NCBI GenBank assembly: GCA_023375785.1 | Contig: SZWC01018798.1 | Location: forward strand, 19,309 to 51,497 | Source of the DNA: Penium margaritaceum | Lineage: Eukaryota > Streptophyta > Zygnematophyceae > Desmidiales > Peniaceae | DNA length: 32,189 nt | Direction of reading: 5' to 3' | Translations under genes and position numbers: made by a program | The notes under the pieces: generated by a model | What the model saw: only the letters and a program-made list of their open reading frames with translations | Database searches by the model: none | Told to the model about the DNA's origin: nothing | Part shown: in pieces, positions 20,829 to 30,240 of the stretch | Layout: each line of letters begins with the position of its first letter | How positions within the stretch are numbered: position 1 is the stretch's first letter

Positions 20829-21563
20829 TCAATGAGTGTATGAGTAACCAACTGACAACAATGAGATGAAGTGTTTAGCATAGTCAATACCTGACACGAT
20901 TATCCACTCATAGTGAAGCCACTTGGGATATGGACTCACCTCATCACAACCATGTGTGATATGTTCCAACATGAGCATCCATTCCCTCCTAAGGATTTTG
21001 ACCCCTTGACCATTCTCAAATTCTTTGAGATATTCTCCGAGCCAAAAAATGTCCTCTTGGTACTCCAAGTAATGCAAATAGCACACCTGAATGTAAAGTT
21101 GTACCAAAGCATAAACCGTACACCTTCATTTGGCGGAAGAACACATTAAGAAATGATAACTTGTCTTACATTAAACACTTACGGTTTAAGTGAGCTCTTA
21201 ACCACAGTGGTGTTTTGGTATCCATCACCTTGTGCCGTTGGTACAACCGCCATTGTTATAAACGGTACTTTTGACACATTGCACCATTGGTGTGTTCCAC
21301 ACTCGCGAATTTGGTGCGTTTGGTACTTGCGTCAACTTTTATCTAATACCCGTGTTAGTAGCGAGATCGGTGCTGTTGTAAAATACACAATCGGTGCTCA
21401 TAGTGTTTTTACGGTTGGGATTTGTGTGAATTGTATAATTGCCACGCTAGTAGTGGAATCGACATGTTGGTTGTGCAAACAACATCCACATAGAAAACTG
21501 TCACTAACACTTGTGTCATTAGACGGGAAGCTTGGCCTATCGGGCCAAAGCGGCGGTGATTGA
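20829..21563. other. Overlapping anonymous open frames
   Basis: A 92-codon minus frame (21107-20829; contains WLGEYLKEFENGQGVKIL and YPKWLHYEWIIVSG) and a 78-codon plus frame (20913-21149) overlap, so at most one is real. A 136-codon plus frame follows at 21153-21563, rich in Cys, Val and Thr (for example VGICVNCIIATLVVESTCW), possibly with a membrane-like stretch. None belongs to a family I recognise, and none has convincing start or splice context. I list them because they are the longest clean frames in an otherwise blank 4-kb interval. Confidence 0.15.
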
Positions 21564-21775
21564 GGGTCTCAAACCGTCAATCCATCCCATCCAATCTTCA
21601 ACTAGCAGTTACTCATTCAAGAAATGTGAATAGGCCATTTTGTTCCACAGGTTTCCTCTTAAGAATGGGTGTAGTTTTGCATCCACAAAGGGACTCAAAC
21701 CCTGGAGCTCTTTCCACTGTAGACGGTACCTATGCCATTTTCACAGTTTACACTCACATCGAGAGTACAATTAAC
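21560..21775 (-). mobile_element. Candidate tRNA-derived SINE
   Basis: On the minus strand a B-box-like GGTTTGAGTCC (21691-21701; consensus GGTTCGANTCC) lies 36 bases after an A-box-like TGGCATAGGTA (21727-21737; consensus TRGCNNAGYNGG). That is the spacing of an internal RNA polymerase III promoter in tRNA genes and SINEs. The sequence around the boxes does not fold into a full tRNA cloverleaf by eye, so a SINE head is likelier than a tRNA gene. The body would run down to about 21560. No A-rich tail or target duplication was found. Confidence 0.4.
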
Positions 21776-21799
21776 ACATTTTCTATCAATGTGGTAAGT

Positions 21800-22509
21800 A
21801 GCTAAGCTATCATGTTTATGAGACACGTACGGTGCCTTCTATTGGGGTACAATCAAGAATTCCTCTCGGTATGTTTAGGAGGTTTGTAACTATTCATACA
21901 TCATGAAGACGGTAACTCACTCTCCAAAAACAGTATTTGGTGCATGTTGGGTCACAATTGAAACATTTTAGGTTCTATAAAAAGGTATCCAAGACCTTGA
22001 GGTTGCTTCAATAATGTGGATACACTCTATGGTACATTTCCCTCACTGAAGTAATACATATGAATTTCTAAGTGAATATCTTCATAACATAGAAAATGGT
22101 TTGTTTCCTCCCATTCTTAGCAAATTCTTACTATGAATTCGAGAACAGTTGGTTTTCCGTTAGAATGGAGCTTTTGACCGTCTTTCAAAGCGGTGAACCT
22201 ATGACCAACATGGCCAAACCCCAGGTCCAACCGAGGAAATCGTCTTCGCCTCTGGTGCTAGTGATACCAAAATAAACTTTACGTAAAGAATGCTTTATTT
22301 TTTTACACCAAGAACCAATTTGGTCCAAAAACAAAGGTGATTTAAGATTATGATGGTCCTTCCCATGTATGGAATTTGATCCTCCATCCTTATTGTCGTG
22401 GAAGTCCCTTGCCGCCGAGTGTGCTACTTGCACATGATACATAGAAAAGAAACATTGTATATCCTGGTTTGCATGTCTAGGAGGCCAAAAAAACAACAGA
22501 GGTCAAAGG
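21800..22509. other. Unrecognised AT-rich sequence
   Basis: It contains a 103-codon minus frame at 22185-22496 with no recognisable motif. Nothing else stands out before the minisatellite begins. Confidence 0.35.
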
Positions 22510-23185
22510 AGGGACCTCTTCTCCTCCCCCTTTGGCCCTTGTGAGAGGGAGAAGAGGGAGGTCACCGCCTCGCCTCCCCCTTGGGCTGTTGGGCCTCGTG
22601 CGGGGGGGAGGGGAGAAAGGGAGGAGGAACGCCTCCCGACCTCCCCTACTTGGACTGTTGGTACAACTGAGAAGGAGGGAGAGGAGGTCGTCTCCTCTCC
22701 TCCCCCTTGGCCCATTGGACCATGTGAGAGGGGGATGGGGAGAGGGGAGATTTTTGCCTCTACTCTCCCCTGGATTGTCGACCAATATGAGATGGGGACA
22801 AAGGGGCAGATCACATCCTTTCCTCTCCCTTGGAGCCTTGGCACCGTCGGTGCCAAGGAAAACGGGAAAAGGAAGAGTGTCCCCATCTCCTCCCCCTTGA
22901 CGCCTTTGATGCCATGGATGAGGGGAAGGGGGAAAGCTCTCCCTTCTCTTCACTCTCAGTACCGCTGTTACGATGGACGAGGGAGAGGGGGGGGCTGGTC
23001 CCTCTCCTCCCTCTTAGTGCAGTTGGTACCATGGATGAGGGGGAGAAGGATAGACTCACTCCCCTCCTCCACCTCCGTGCCATCGGCACCAAGGACAGGA
23101 GGGGGGATTGTCCCCTCTCCTCCCCCTTAGCGCCATCAACAGCACGAGGAGGGAGGATTTTCCCCCCACCTCCCGTATTGAGCCG
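22510..23185. repeat. GA/CT minisatellite, about eleven units of 50-70 bp
   Basis: Each unit has a pyrimidine half (CTCCTCCCCCTTGG-like), a middle with TTGGTACCATGGATGAG-like sequence, and a purine half (GAGGGGGAAGGGG-like). Within one unit the two halves are partly complementary, so each can fold back. One unit holds a perfect palindrome, arms 22836-22846 and 22848-22858. Long frames cross it on both strands with repeated NGPRGRRG-type peptides, as expected of any in-register repeat. It lies where gag of the LTR-C element should start, so it may be an expanded coding repeat. Confidence 0.8.
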
Positions 23186-23561
23186 AGGGCTCAAGAGCTC
23201 GTTGTAACTCGATGAGCTCTTGGTGCACGCGCTGGTTGGGCACTGTTTGGTGTCTTGGCCATCAGCCGTCAAGAGGTGTTGTTTTCCATGAAGAACCTTT
23301 TTTCTTCACGTTGGGGTCCATCAATGCAATCCTTTTGCTTGCCAGACCGAGCTCTCGGCTTATTGCACCCGATCAAGTCGCGGTTGGTCTTCACATGCTT
23401 GGAATCTAAAAATCCATTGTGGCTCTTTCCTCCGATTAGGTATTGTTTAGACTAGCACTCTACATTTTTTCATTGTAAACTTGTCGAGGGTCAGATGTGT
23501 CCATCGATGGGTAGATCCGATGTATGCGTGAACTCAAAAGGTTTTGTTTTCTCTTGTAGAT

Positions 23562-23580
23562 GCCCTGACTCTGATGCCAA
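23562..23580 (-). other. Primer-binding site of the LTR-C element
   Basis: On the minus strand TTGGCATCAGAGTCAGGG follows directly after the LTR end TGTTACA. It matches the initiator-Met primer-binding pattern TGGTATCAGAGCCAGG closely. It shows that LTR copy 2 is a 5' LTR and that the element interior runs toward lower coordinates. About 380 bases of unassigned leader or early gag separate it from the minisatellite. Confidence 0.65.
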
Positions 23581-23990
23581 TGTAACAGACGTATCTCGTT
23601 TCGCGACTGACTTTCAAAATGAAAGTTGGTCCTCATCATAACGAGTCCAAGGAGAGTGCAAATTGTTTTGAATCAATCCCTTTTACTGAGACAAAACACG
23701 CCACAAGCAAGAAGGTTCGTCACATGGTACAAACATGCATCCTAAAACCTTACTGTTCCACATGGCATGGCCATGTGGAAACAGGTCCCTAGAACCAAAC
23801 TAGGACTAGAGGAGTGACGCAATTGATCTTCCATCATGGTATTCCTCTTTCCTATTTTCCAACCAATGGTTTTTTTCCGGCCTAGAGTCGAAGTAGACTC
23901 TAGCCTATAATTATTTTCCGAACCTTGATTCCTCGAGACATCGGCCTCAAGCCCTTGAAACACAGGGAGCATATCGAAATGCCAGTTTTT
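23581..23990 (-). repeat. LTR family C, copy 2 (5' LTR)
   Basis: It starts TGTAACAGAC on the plus strand directly beside the primer-binding site and aligns with 6280-6710. An 8-bp hairpin stem CTAGAGTC/GACTCTAG (23882-23889, 23896-23903) corresponds to the longer perfect stem in copy 1. The far edge is not sharp; similarity fades at about 23990. Confidence 0.65.
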
Positions 23991-24071
23991 GTTCCCAAAA
24001 GGGCTCGTATGATGTAGAAAAAAAATGGAAAGAGAAGCCATTGAATAAATCCTTTGCTTGTCAATCTATAT

Positions 24072-24780
24072 GCTACAAAAACATACATCTCCCTATTAAC
24101 CTTCATTCTTAAGATAGAAAGACTTGGTGGCTTATAGGACTCGCTTCATAAACCCCATAAACTAGGACCATGTCCATTGTGTCCAATAGATGAGACCATA
24201 GAGTACTACTACCTCCTTCATTGTAGTCTCTCGTAAGACATGAAAATTCCTACTTGAATTTCTTGAATATCTTCCCCTCACTAGACAATTCAGCCAGTTG
24301 ACCTCCTTCTTGGTCTGTTGGAGCCTCCCCTTTACAAGTCTTTTGTGTGGTATGTGGTTCCACACTCTTCCATATTGTTTGGCAAGAAATATGGGCTCAC
24401 TCTGACTCCTCGCAAATAATAGAAAAAATCCTTTCAAAATCTTCTTTCACTTTCCTTACTACTTTGAAGCACCAGATCTGGCATGTATCCTCGATGTTAA
24501 TATCCCAAGGCATAAGAAAGTCCCAAAATCGTCTACGGTCCTTTAGGCTAAATCTTTTATCAAATGAATATCTAAGAATTTTCTATACAAGAACCACATT
24601 GCAGAATAGAGCACTCTTCTGCATCCAATCTTTGGTGGTAGCACATCTCCCTATGTCCCTTCGCCACTTAGCATTAAGGAGCCAGGTACAACCCTGACTT
24701 GTGCTGGTGCTACGATAGCTTTCCCACCTCGGTTGGTGACTTCCAAGTTCTAAAAAGGCCTTGAGGGAGGCAAGTTCAAT
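24072..24780 (-). pseudogene. Long decayed frame, possible retroelement relic
   Basis: One minus frame stays readable for over 220 codons with only about four stops: ELASLKAFLELGSHQPRWES, CTWLLNAKWRRDIGRCATTK, DKRFSLKDRRRFWDFLMPWD, IWCFKVVRKVKEDFERIF. The Trp/Arg-rich, protein-like composition suggests a decayed coding region rather than chance. I do not recognise the family; a non-LTR element is one guess. Downstream of about 24380 another frame (PIFLAKQYGRVWNHIPHKRL) also reads well, so a frameshift is possible. It lies just beyond LTR C copy 2. Confidence 0.35.
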
Positions 24781-25070
24781 GTCTCACCGGAACATCGCTC
24801 GTTGATGGTACTGAACCTATTGGGGACAACTTCACATCCGACGTACGATTGATCTGGATAAAAGAAACTGTTGTTAACGCTTCTTCCCGCCACCTTTTGA
24901 AAACATCTGCCCACTATATCCCGTCTTCAAAGAAACTATTGTTCATGCATTCCACAATTGCAAAATGTTACAACAATTGTTTGAAGAACTAATCCACAGC
25001 ATGTTCTACTTCTATAGATGCAGGTCACCTCACCCCCTTATCTTTGAACTATCCCGTCAAATACACCCAT

Positions 25071-25930
25071 CATGGTAGTTATTACAAGTCATTGTTTCAC
25101 CAAAATCTGGCTTTATGGATGTTGAATCCCCATGGAAAATGAACATAAATTCCACAATCCCATAGCAATCTTAGCGACTAAGATTACACACCCTTTCATC
25201 TCACAACTAAACAACTATATCCTATCACCACAAAAGAAAAAAAACACAAAAATCACAAAGTTTCTTGCAAATCTAACATCAACCCCACATTAGTGCATAA
25301 TGGACCACCACCTCTCACCAGTTGTCGCTGTTTTTTACCCATAATTAGAACTCATATGGAAAAACAAACTTAACAACCAGGGGGCTGGGTATTTCAGAGA
25401 GCCGAGTAATTCCATCCTCTGAACCTCCTTTCACATGGTTACGCCTAATGGAATAGATACAATTAGAGGTGGAGGTTTAGTATTGACCACCCCTAATGGG
25501 GAAGAAGTCCCACATAAATCTATGGTTTTTAAACCCATGGGAGTTTTGGTGAATCGTCCCACTCTTACACAACTACGTAACCTATGTATACTACTCTAGT
25601 ATGTTCATTTTGTGGAAGTTTATACACGATTATACACTTGTTAAATCACCAATGTCTTTGTGAAAAAGTTATGTTTTGTATTCAACAGGGATTTTAAATC
25701 CATAACCTTGATTCCTAAAAATTAATATTACAAGATGTTCAAAATGAAATCCGTTGTTTTTTACTTGCCTAGTTCTGTCATCCACATTCCTAAAGGACAT
25801 TTCTGTTCGACATAGTTTTGTTAGAAAAGAACATGGAGCGGATACACTATTCTTACAAACATAAATGGACATGCAGTAACTTTGCATATTGTTTGCTAGT
25901 CCCACTTCCGAGATTCACTCGAAGTCGGCT
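25071..25930. other. Unrecognised AT-rich sequence
   Basis: No motif, repeat or convincing frame was seen. At its left edge, 24907-24965 on the plus strand reads CPLYPVFKETIVHAFHNC, discussed as a possible zinc-finger motif. Confidence 0.4.
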
Positions 25931-26108
25931 CCCCCCCTGAGTGTATATCGTGAATGTATAGGGCAGTGTATCGTGGAGATCCAGAGAAGTATACACTAAT
26001 GTATAATACCTCCTCATTCGACCCTCCCCTCCCACAAGATACACTGCCCAATACACCACTGTAATGCATTTTTGAGTTTGGCAGGGTGGGTACGCCCCAC
26101 CCCTCCTA
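25931..26108. repeat. Foldback (MITE-like) unit 0, most diverged
   Basis: The unit runs from a C tract to a C/G-rich edge and folds on itself: GGGCAGTGTATC (25961-25972) pairs perfectly with GATACACTGCCC (26038-26049), and the match extends outward with mismatches. The inner part has TATACACTAATGTATA. No coding capacity is seen, only repeated Tyr/Val/Gly strings in frames through it. It is the most diverged member of the family seen at 26325-27483. Confidence 0.6.
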
Positions 26109-26324
26109 AACTGAAAAGTGTATGTGGATGGTGTATCAAAAGTGCATCTATAGGAAGTCACCGCAAAGACACTCGTGTACCTCTTTTCAAGTGTATTATT
26201 CTCAATCAAGGACGTCAATCCTCGTAAAGCGATGACACCCAAAAAAGGGAGCAAAGACAAACTTCACTCGTGCATTGTGCACAATGGGTAGTATGCAAAT
26301 GGAAAAAAGAGAACCCCGAGTAAC

Positions 26325-26491
26325 CCCCCCCCAAACACCTCGAGTGTATTGGGGGAGTGTATCGGGGAATGTATCGTAATTTCTCTCGCAAATGTACACA
26401 AGTGTATTCATACACTTGTGTATTCATTCGGCGCCCCTCCATATACACTACCCAATACACTCCCCCAACACACTTTGAGAAGAGGGGGGGG
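26325..26491. repeat. Foldback (MITE-like) unit 1
   Basis: It opens with a C tract and GAGTGTATTGGGGGAGTGTA and closes with ACACTCCCCCAACACAC and a G tract, so the ends are inverted repeats. The centre holds a perfect palindrome, TACACAAGTGTAT then TC then ATACACTTGTGTA. The whole unit can form one long hairpin. It shares the AATGTACACAAGTG core and the GGCGCCCCTC block with unit 2. Confidence 0.75.
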
Positions 26492-26504
26492 ATGACGAGT
26501 CCTC

Positions 26505-26662
26505 CCACCCCCGAGTGTATTGGGGGTGTGTATCGGGGTGTGCATGAGGAATCCAAAAATGTACACAAGTGAATCTACACACTTGTGTATTCATTTGGCG
26601 CCCCTCAAGATACGCTACCCAATACACTCCTCCAATACACTTCAATTAGGGGGGGGGGAGAC
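26505..26662. repeat. Foldback (MITE-like) unit 2
   Basis: Same plan as unit 1 and the closest copy: GAGTGTATTGGGGGTGTGTA on the left, AATGTACACAAGTGAATC in the centre, GGCGCCCCTC, then CAATACACTCCTCCAATACAC and a G tract. GACGAG occurs on both sides (about 26494 and 26660) and may be a target-site duplication or part of the unit. Confidence 0.75.
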
Positions 26663-26670
26663 GAGCCCCT

Positions 26671-26745
26671 CCCCCCCCCCCCCCCCCCCCCCCCCGCCCC
26701 CAAAAAAGAAAAGTGTATCTAGAGAGTGTATCGAAAGGTGTATCT
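26671..26745. repeat. C25 tract and half foldback unit
   Basis: A run of 25 C is followed by AAGTGTATCTAGAGAGTGTA and GGTGTATCTAG. The same half-unit pattern (C-rich, then AAGTGTATGTGGATGGTGTA) follows unit 0 at 26095-26150. It has no right arm. Confidence 0.55.
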
Positions 26746-26926
26746 AGTAAATAGCCGTATAAGTACACATATGTATACAACGTGTAGTTCATGAAGCCCA
26801 ATCAAAGTCGTTGATCACAGTCAACCAACGGGCTACGGTAACCTAGTATTGCAAGGGCTGGAGCATAACTATTCAATGATATTCGCACTTTGCAAACCAA
26901 GTAACCACACCCCGTCTAGAGGTCTA

Positions 26927-27105
26927 CCCGCCCTCCCTTGAGTGTATTGGGGGTGTGTATCAGGGAGTGTACGAGGAATGGACTAAAAAATGTACAAAAG
27001 TGAATTTGTAAACTTGTGTATTGTTACAAACCCTCTCTCGATACACAACCCGATACGCTATCCAGATACATTTTGATTGCGGGAGGGGGGATCAATGATC
27101 CCCCC
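26927..27105. repeat. Foldback (MITE-like) unit 3
   Basis: The left arm is GAGTGTATTGGGGGTGTGTA, the core AATGTACAAAAGTGAATTTG, and the right arm CGATACACAACCCGATAC with a G tract. The edge is a perfect palindrome, GGGGGGATCA (27085-27094) and TGATCCCCCC (27096-27105) around one A. Confidence 0.7.
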
Positions 27106-27321
27106 TATCTCAAGTTGGAATTTTACTTGGATATACTCTTGCTAACTACATTCAATAGATGTCCAATATACAAACATTTCATCAATTTTTAAACCATCCA
27201 ATGTTTACAACAATCTTTGATTGTTTTAATCTGACGGTGCTCGGGTTGCAAACTAAGAACCAAAGCTCAATTGAAATGTCCTAGCCGCACCGTGATGACA
27301 GAATTAGTGCGCCCGAATGAG

Positions 27322-27483
27322 GACCCCCCCATCACTATGGGTGTATTGGGGGAGTGTATTGAGGAGTGTATCGTGAGTACTCACCAAAATGTACACAAGT
27401 GTGTTTACTCACATGTGTATTTAATCGCCCCCCCTCTTGTCCAATACACCCTCGGTACAAATTTGGGCTACAAGGGGGGGGGA
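27322..27483. repeat. Foldback (MITE-like) unit 4
   Basis: C tract, then GGTGTATTGGGGGAGTGTAT, then the core AATGTACACAAGTGTG, then CGCCCCCCCTC, CCAATACACC and a G tract. The right arm is shorter than in units 1 and 2. Orientation of the core and GC blocks is the same as in the other units. Confidence 0.7.
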
Positions 27484-27489
27484 TGGCTG

Positions 27490-29100
27490 AGCGTCAACAA
27501 AACAATATTCGTGGCGATTGTGTAGTATCTCGCTTGATACCTACAAGAATGTTGTCCATTGGGAGATGGTAGAAAGAAGCATGATTTAACGTTATTGACA
27601 TAACTAAAATCACAACATGAACTTAACTTAAAGCACAAAACAGGTGTAAAAGTGAAAAAGAAGGTGCTTTAGTCTTTCCGGATGATTGCTTTAAAGAATG
27701 GATTTAGAAGAAAAAAAATTGCATCCATTTCTCAGTCAATTTCTGGGAAAGTCTTGTATTCATGTACACAAAACTAACTATGAACCTAATTGTAACCAAT
27801 ATTTTTCAAGAGACATTAACAATTGGCTAGATTGTTTTCCTACAAGTATCCTCACCATATGTTTTACTATTGTACACACATTATGAAGTGTGTGGATTTG
27901 TGGTGATTGGGTGCAAAAGACCCATGGGTACCTACGTTGATATTACTTAAGCTGCAAGCCCCCATTAAAATGGTACCAGGCACGTGTGACCACCTCTAAG
28001 GCTCTATCTATCATCACAAAAAAATGATTTTGTTGCTTAATCTTGCAACACAAAACAATGTTTGAATGTTTCACTGAGGTGTATATGGTTACGTAGTAAC
28101 CTATGCTAATTTGGTTACAAGGGGAACACAAAAACGTTGTTAATGAAAATGTAGGTAGTAAATGAATCATGTGGAAATCTCCAGCATTCGATTTTTCACT
28201 TGAAGTCCTAACTTTAGTTTAAAATGAATTCTGTTAACTGTTTAGGAGTCTATTCATAAGTATGTAGTGTTTTTTAAGTACTTCCAAATGTGATGTTGTC
28301 CAAAAAATGTATTGTGAAATCATGATTTCAAAATCAACATTGCAAATTAAATACATGTAAAACATTTTCTATTTCAATCATTTTCCCACATGGAAAGTTT
28401 CCATGGACTGTATTCCACACATTCATTTTATCCATACATGTGTTCATGCCTATAGACATTCACATGCATCCATGTATGAAATTGTATATGTATAAATGGA
28501 ATGGAAAGTATCAAATACATTCATTTAATGTAGTATTTTGTTCATATACTTATGATTCGACCATCTGATGTCAGTGATCCATCATGACTTTATCTTTAAC
28601 CATCAATCGTGACATGAACATAGCTGATACTGATTTTCACATATCTGTTGGTATTATTTCATTTTCACAAGATTTATTCATTCTTTAGCACATTGATTCA
28701 ACAATTTGTATTTTGGTTGATTGGTAGTTGAAGATGGGTATGTTCTTTCAACTATCTTGGAGAGTGTACAACCTGGTTCCTTGTTTGTTCATCTCGTGTC
28801 GGGAGAATGATATGGTGAAGTTTACTTGTAGACAAGTCTAGGGTGTGAGAGTATCAAAGTTAGTATGTCTAAAAAAATTGACCTTATAGAATTTTCTTGG
28901 TTTTTTTTCACGTGTCCTAGAGAGATAGTAACAACAATGCAGATTGGCGGACAGTCACATGGTACAACTGCGGCATCTTCTCCACTCCATTTTACTCGCC
29001 CTTCTTGCACAGATCACGCGACGCATCCTCTGACGTGTGGGCACTTGACCTATGCGCACGGGATCTCTCACTGGCATGGCATGGTTGTCCGAACTCGAGC
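27490..29100. other. Unrecognised AT-rich sequence
   Basis: It is very AT-rich with only short frames. About 28380-28520 is rich in CATTCA and ATACATG words but has no clear unit. A plus frame (28865-29170) runs into the transposase region, and its last part may include the transposase N-terminus in another frame. Confidence 0.4.
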
Positions 29101-29126
29101 TTGGGCATCCATAGAGGCTGTACAAC

Positions 29127-30148
29127 ATGGCGCGTGTTTTAGTGGACACGTGGCGGATGCTTGTGCATAATCTTTGTGCAATGGGCGACATTCGGGACAC
29201 ATGGAGAATGATAGTTGACGAGAAGTTGCTCTTGTGGTTCTAGTGTGTTGTGTTCGCATTGAGCATGCGAGAGCTAAGCGAGCGGTTTCAGAGGGGGCAT
29301 GCACCAGTTTTACATGTGCTCTACGAGGTTGTGTGAGCTCTTTGTTGTCAAGCGTCGTCGGCGATCACCATGCCGCCGGTTGATTCACCTCCACCAACAA
29401 TTTGGCTTAGTCGCCGCGACTACTTGCCATGGTTCTCTGATTGCTTGGGTGTAATCGACGGTACCCATGTGCCTGTCACTATGCGTAATTCGCGACGGCT
29501 AGCGTACTTTGACCATCACCGCATGACTTCACAAAACGTATTGGCAACATGTGATGTGTCTTTGATGTTCACAAACATGTCGGTGGGGTGGGAAGGATCA
29601 GCGCATGACTCAAGGATGTTTCAGGATGCATTACAAAGAGGACTTGTCATTCCACATGGCAAATTCTTGTGAGTAGTCGCTGGCTTCCCCGAGGGTCATG
29701 GATTGATCACCCGGTACTACGAGCGCCGCTACCACCTATAGGAGTTTGGCTCGAACCAGGACCGGCCACAGGATTCGGAGGAGCTATTCAATAGGCGGCA
29801 TGCTTCAGCGCGGAGTATGGTGGAGCGTACATTTGGCCTACTCAAGGGTAGGCTTCACATTCTTCAGGCAATGCCCGAGTACGACATCATTTTCAAAGCC
29901 AATTGATCATGTCATGTTTTGTTATGCACAATATGTAACACCAGGTCCAACCATTTCAAAGCACAAGTACAGCAGCAGGGACAAATGGAGATGGAGGGGT
30001 CAACACCCATGCCTACGCACAGCCAAGCAGGGCAGACAATGCAGGCATGAGAACGACGCACGATGCCATTATCCATGCTATGTGGGCAGATTACATGACT
30101 TGGCATGCGGATTCAGACGATGAGGACATGGGCAAAAGGGGCGATTAA
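29127..30148 (+). pseudogene. PIF/Harbinger transposase pseudogene
   Basis: From ATG 29127 one frame reads MRELSERFQRGHAPVLHVLY (helical N-terminal domain), LPWFSDCLGVIDGTHVPVTM, VSLMFTNMSVGWEGSAHDSR, GLITRYYERRYHL, FNRRHASARSMVERTFGLLK and GRLHILQAMPEYD. These are the ordered blocks of the PIF/Harbinger DDE_4 nuclease. The acidic residues sit at 29457 (Asp in IDGTH), 29607 (Asp in AHDSR) and 29823 (Glu in VERTFG), all kept. Stops in this frame lie at 29241, 29334, 29670, 29739 and 29904. The C-terminus (HDAIIHAMWADYMTW, ending at TAA 30148) is in another frame. The active enzyme would cut and paste DNA at terminal inverted repeats in the nucleus; terminal repeats were not found here. Confidence 0.85.
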
Positions 30149-30240
30149 TGCCTTAATGTTCAGTTTTTGTTCACTTACTTAGTGTTACATGCACGTCCTT
30201 TTTTTCCCAGTTTTTCCTTCTTAATGAATGATCATAAAGG

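Noticed and set aside
21691..21737. A tRNA gene on the minus strand
   Set aside because: The A- and B-box-like sequences are present, but acceptor, D and anticodon stems do not pair by eye, so a SINE is more likely.
22477..23272. Long Pro/Arg/Gly-rich frames on both strands over the minisatellite
   Set aside because: Open frames in every register are expected from a repeat with few stop codons, and no start or domain supports one.
25931..27483. A CRISPR-like or satellite array
   Set aside because: The units are palindromic end to end, irregularly spaced and separated by unrelated sequence of 10 to 265 bases. That fits foldback elements better.
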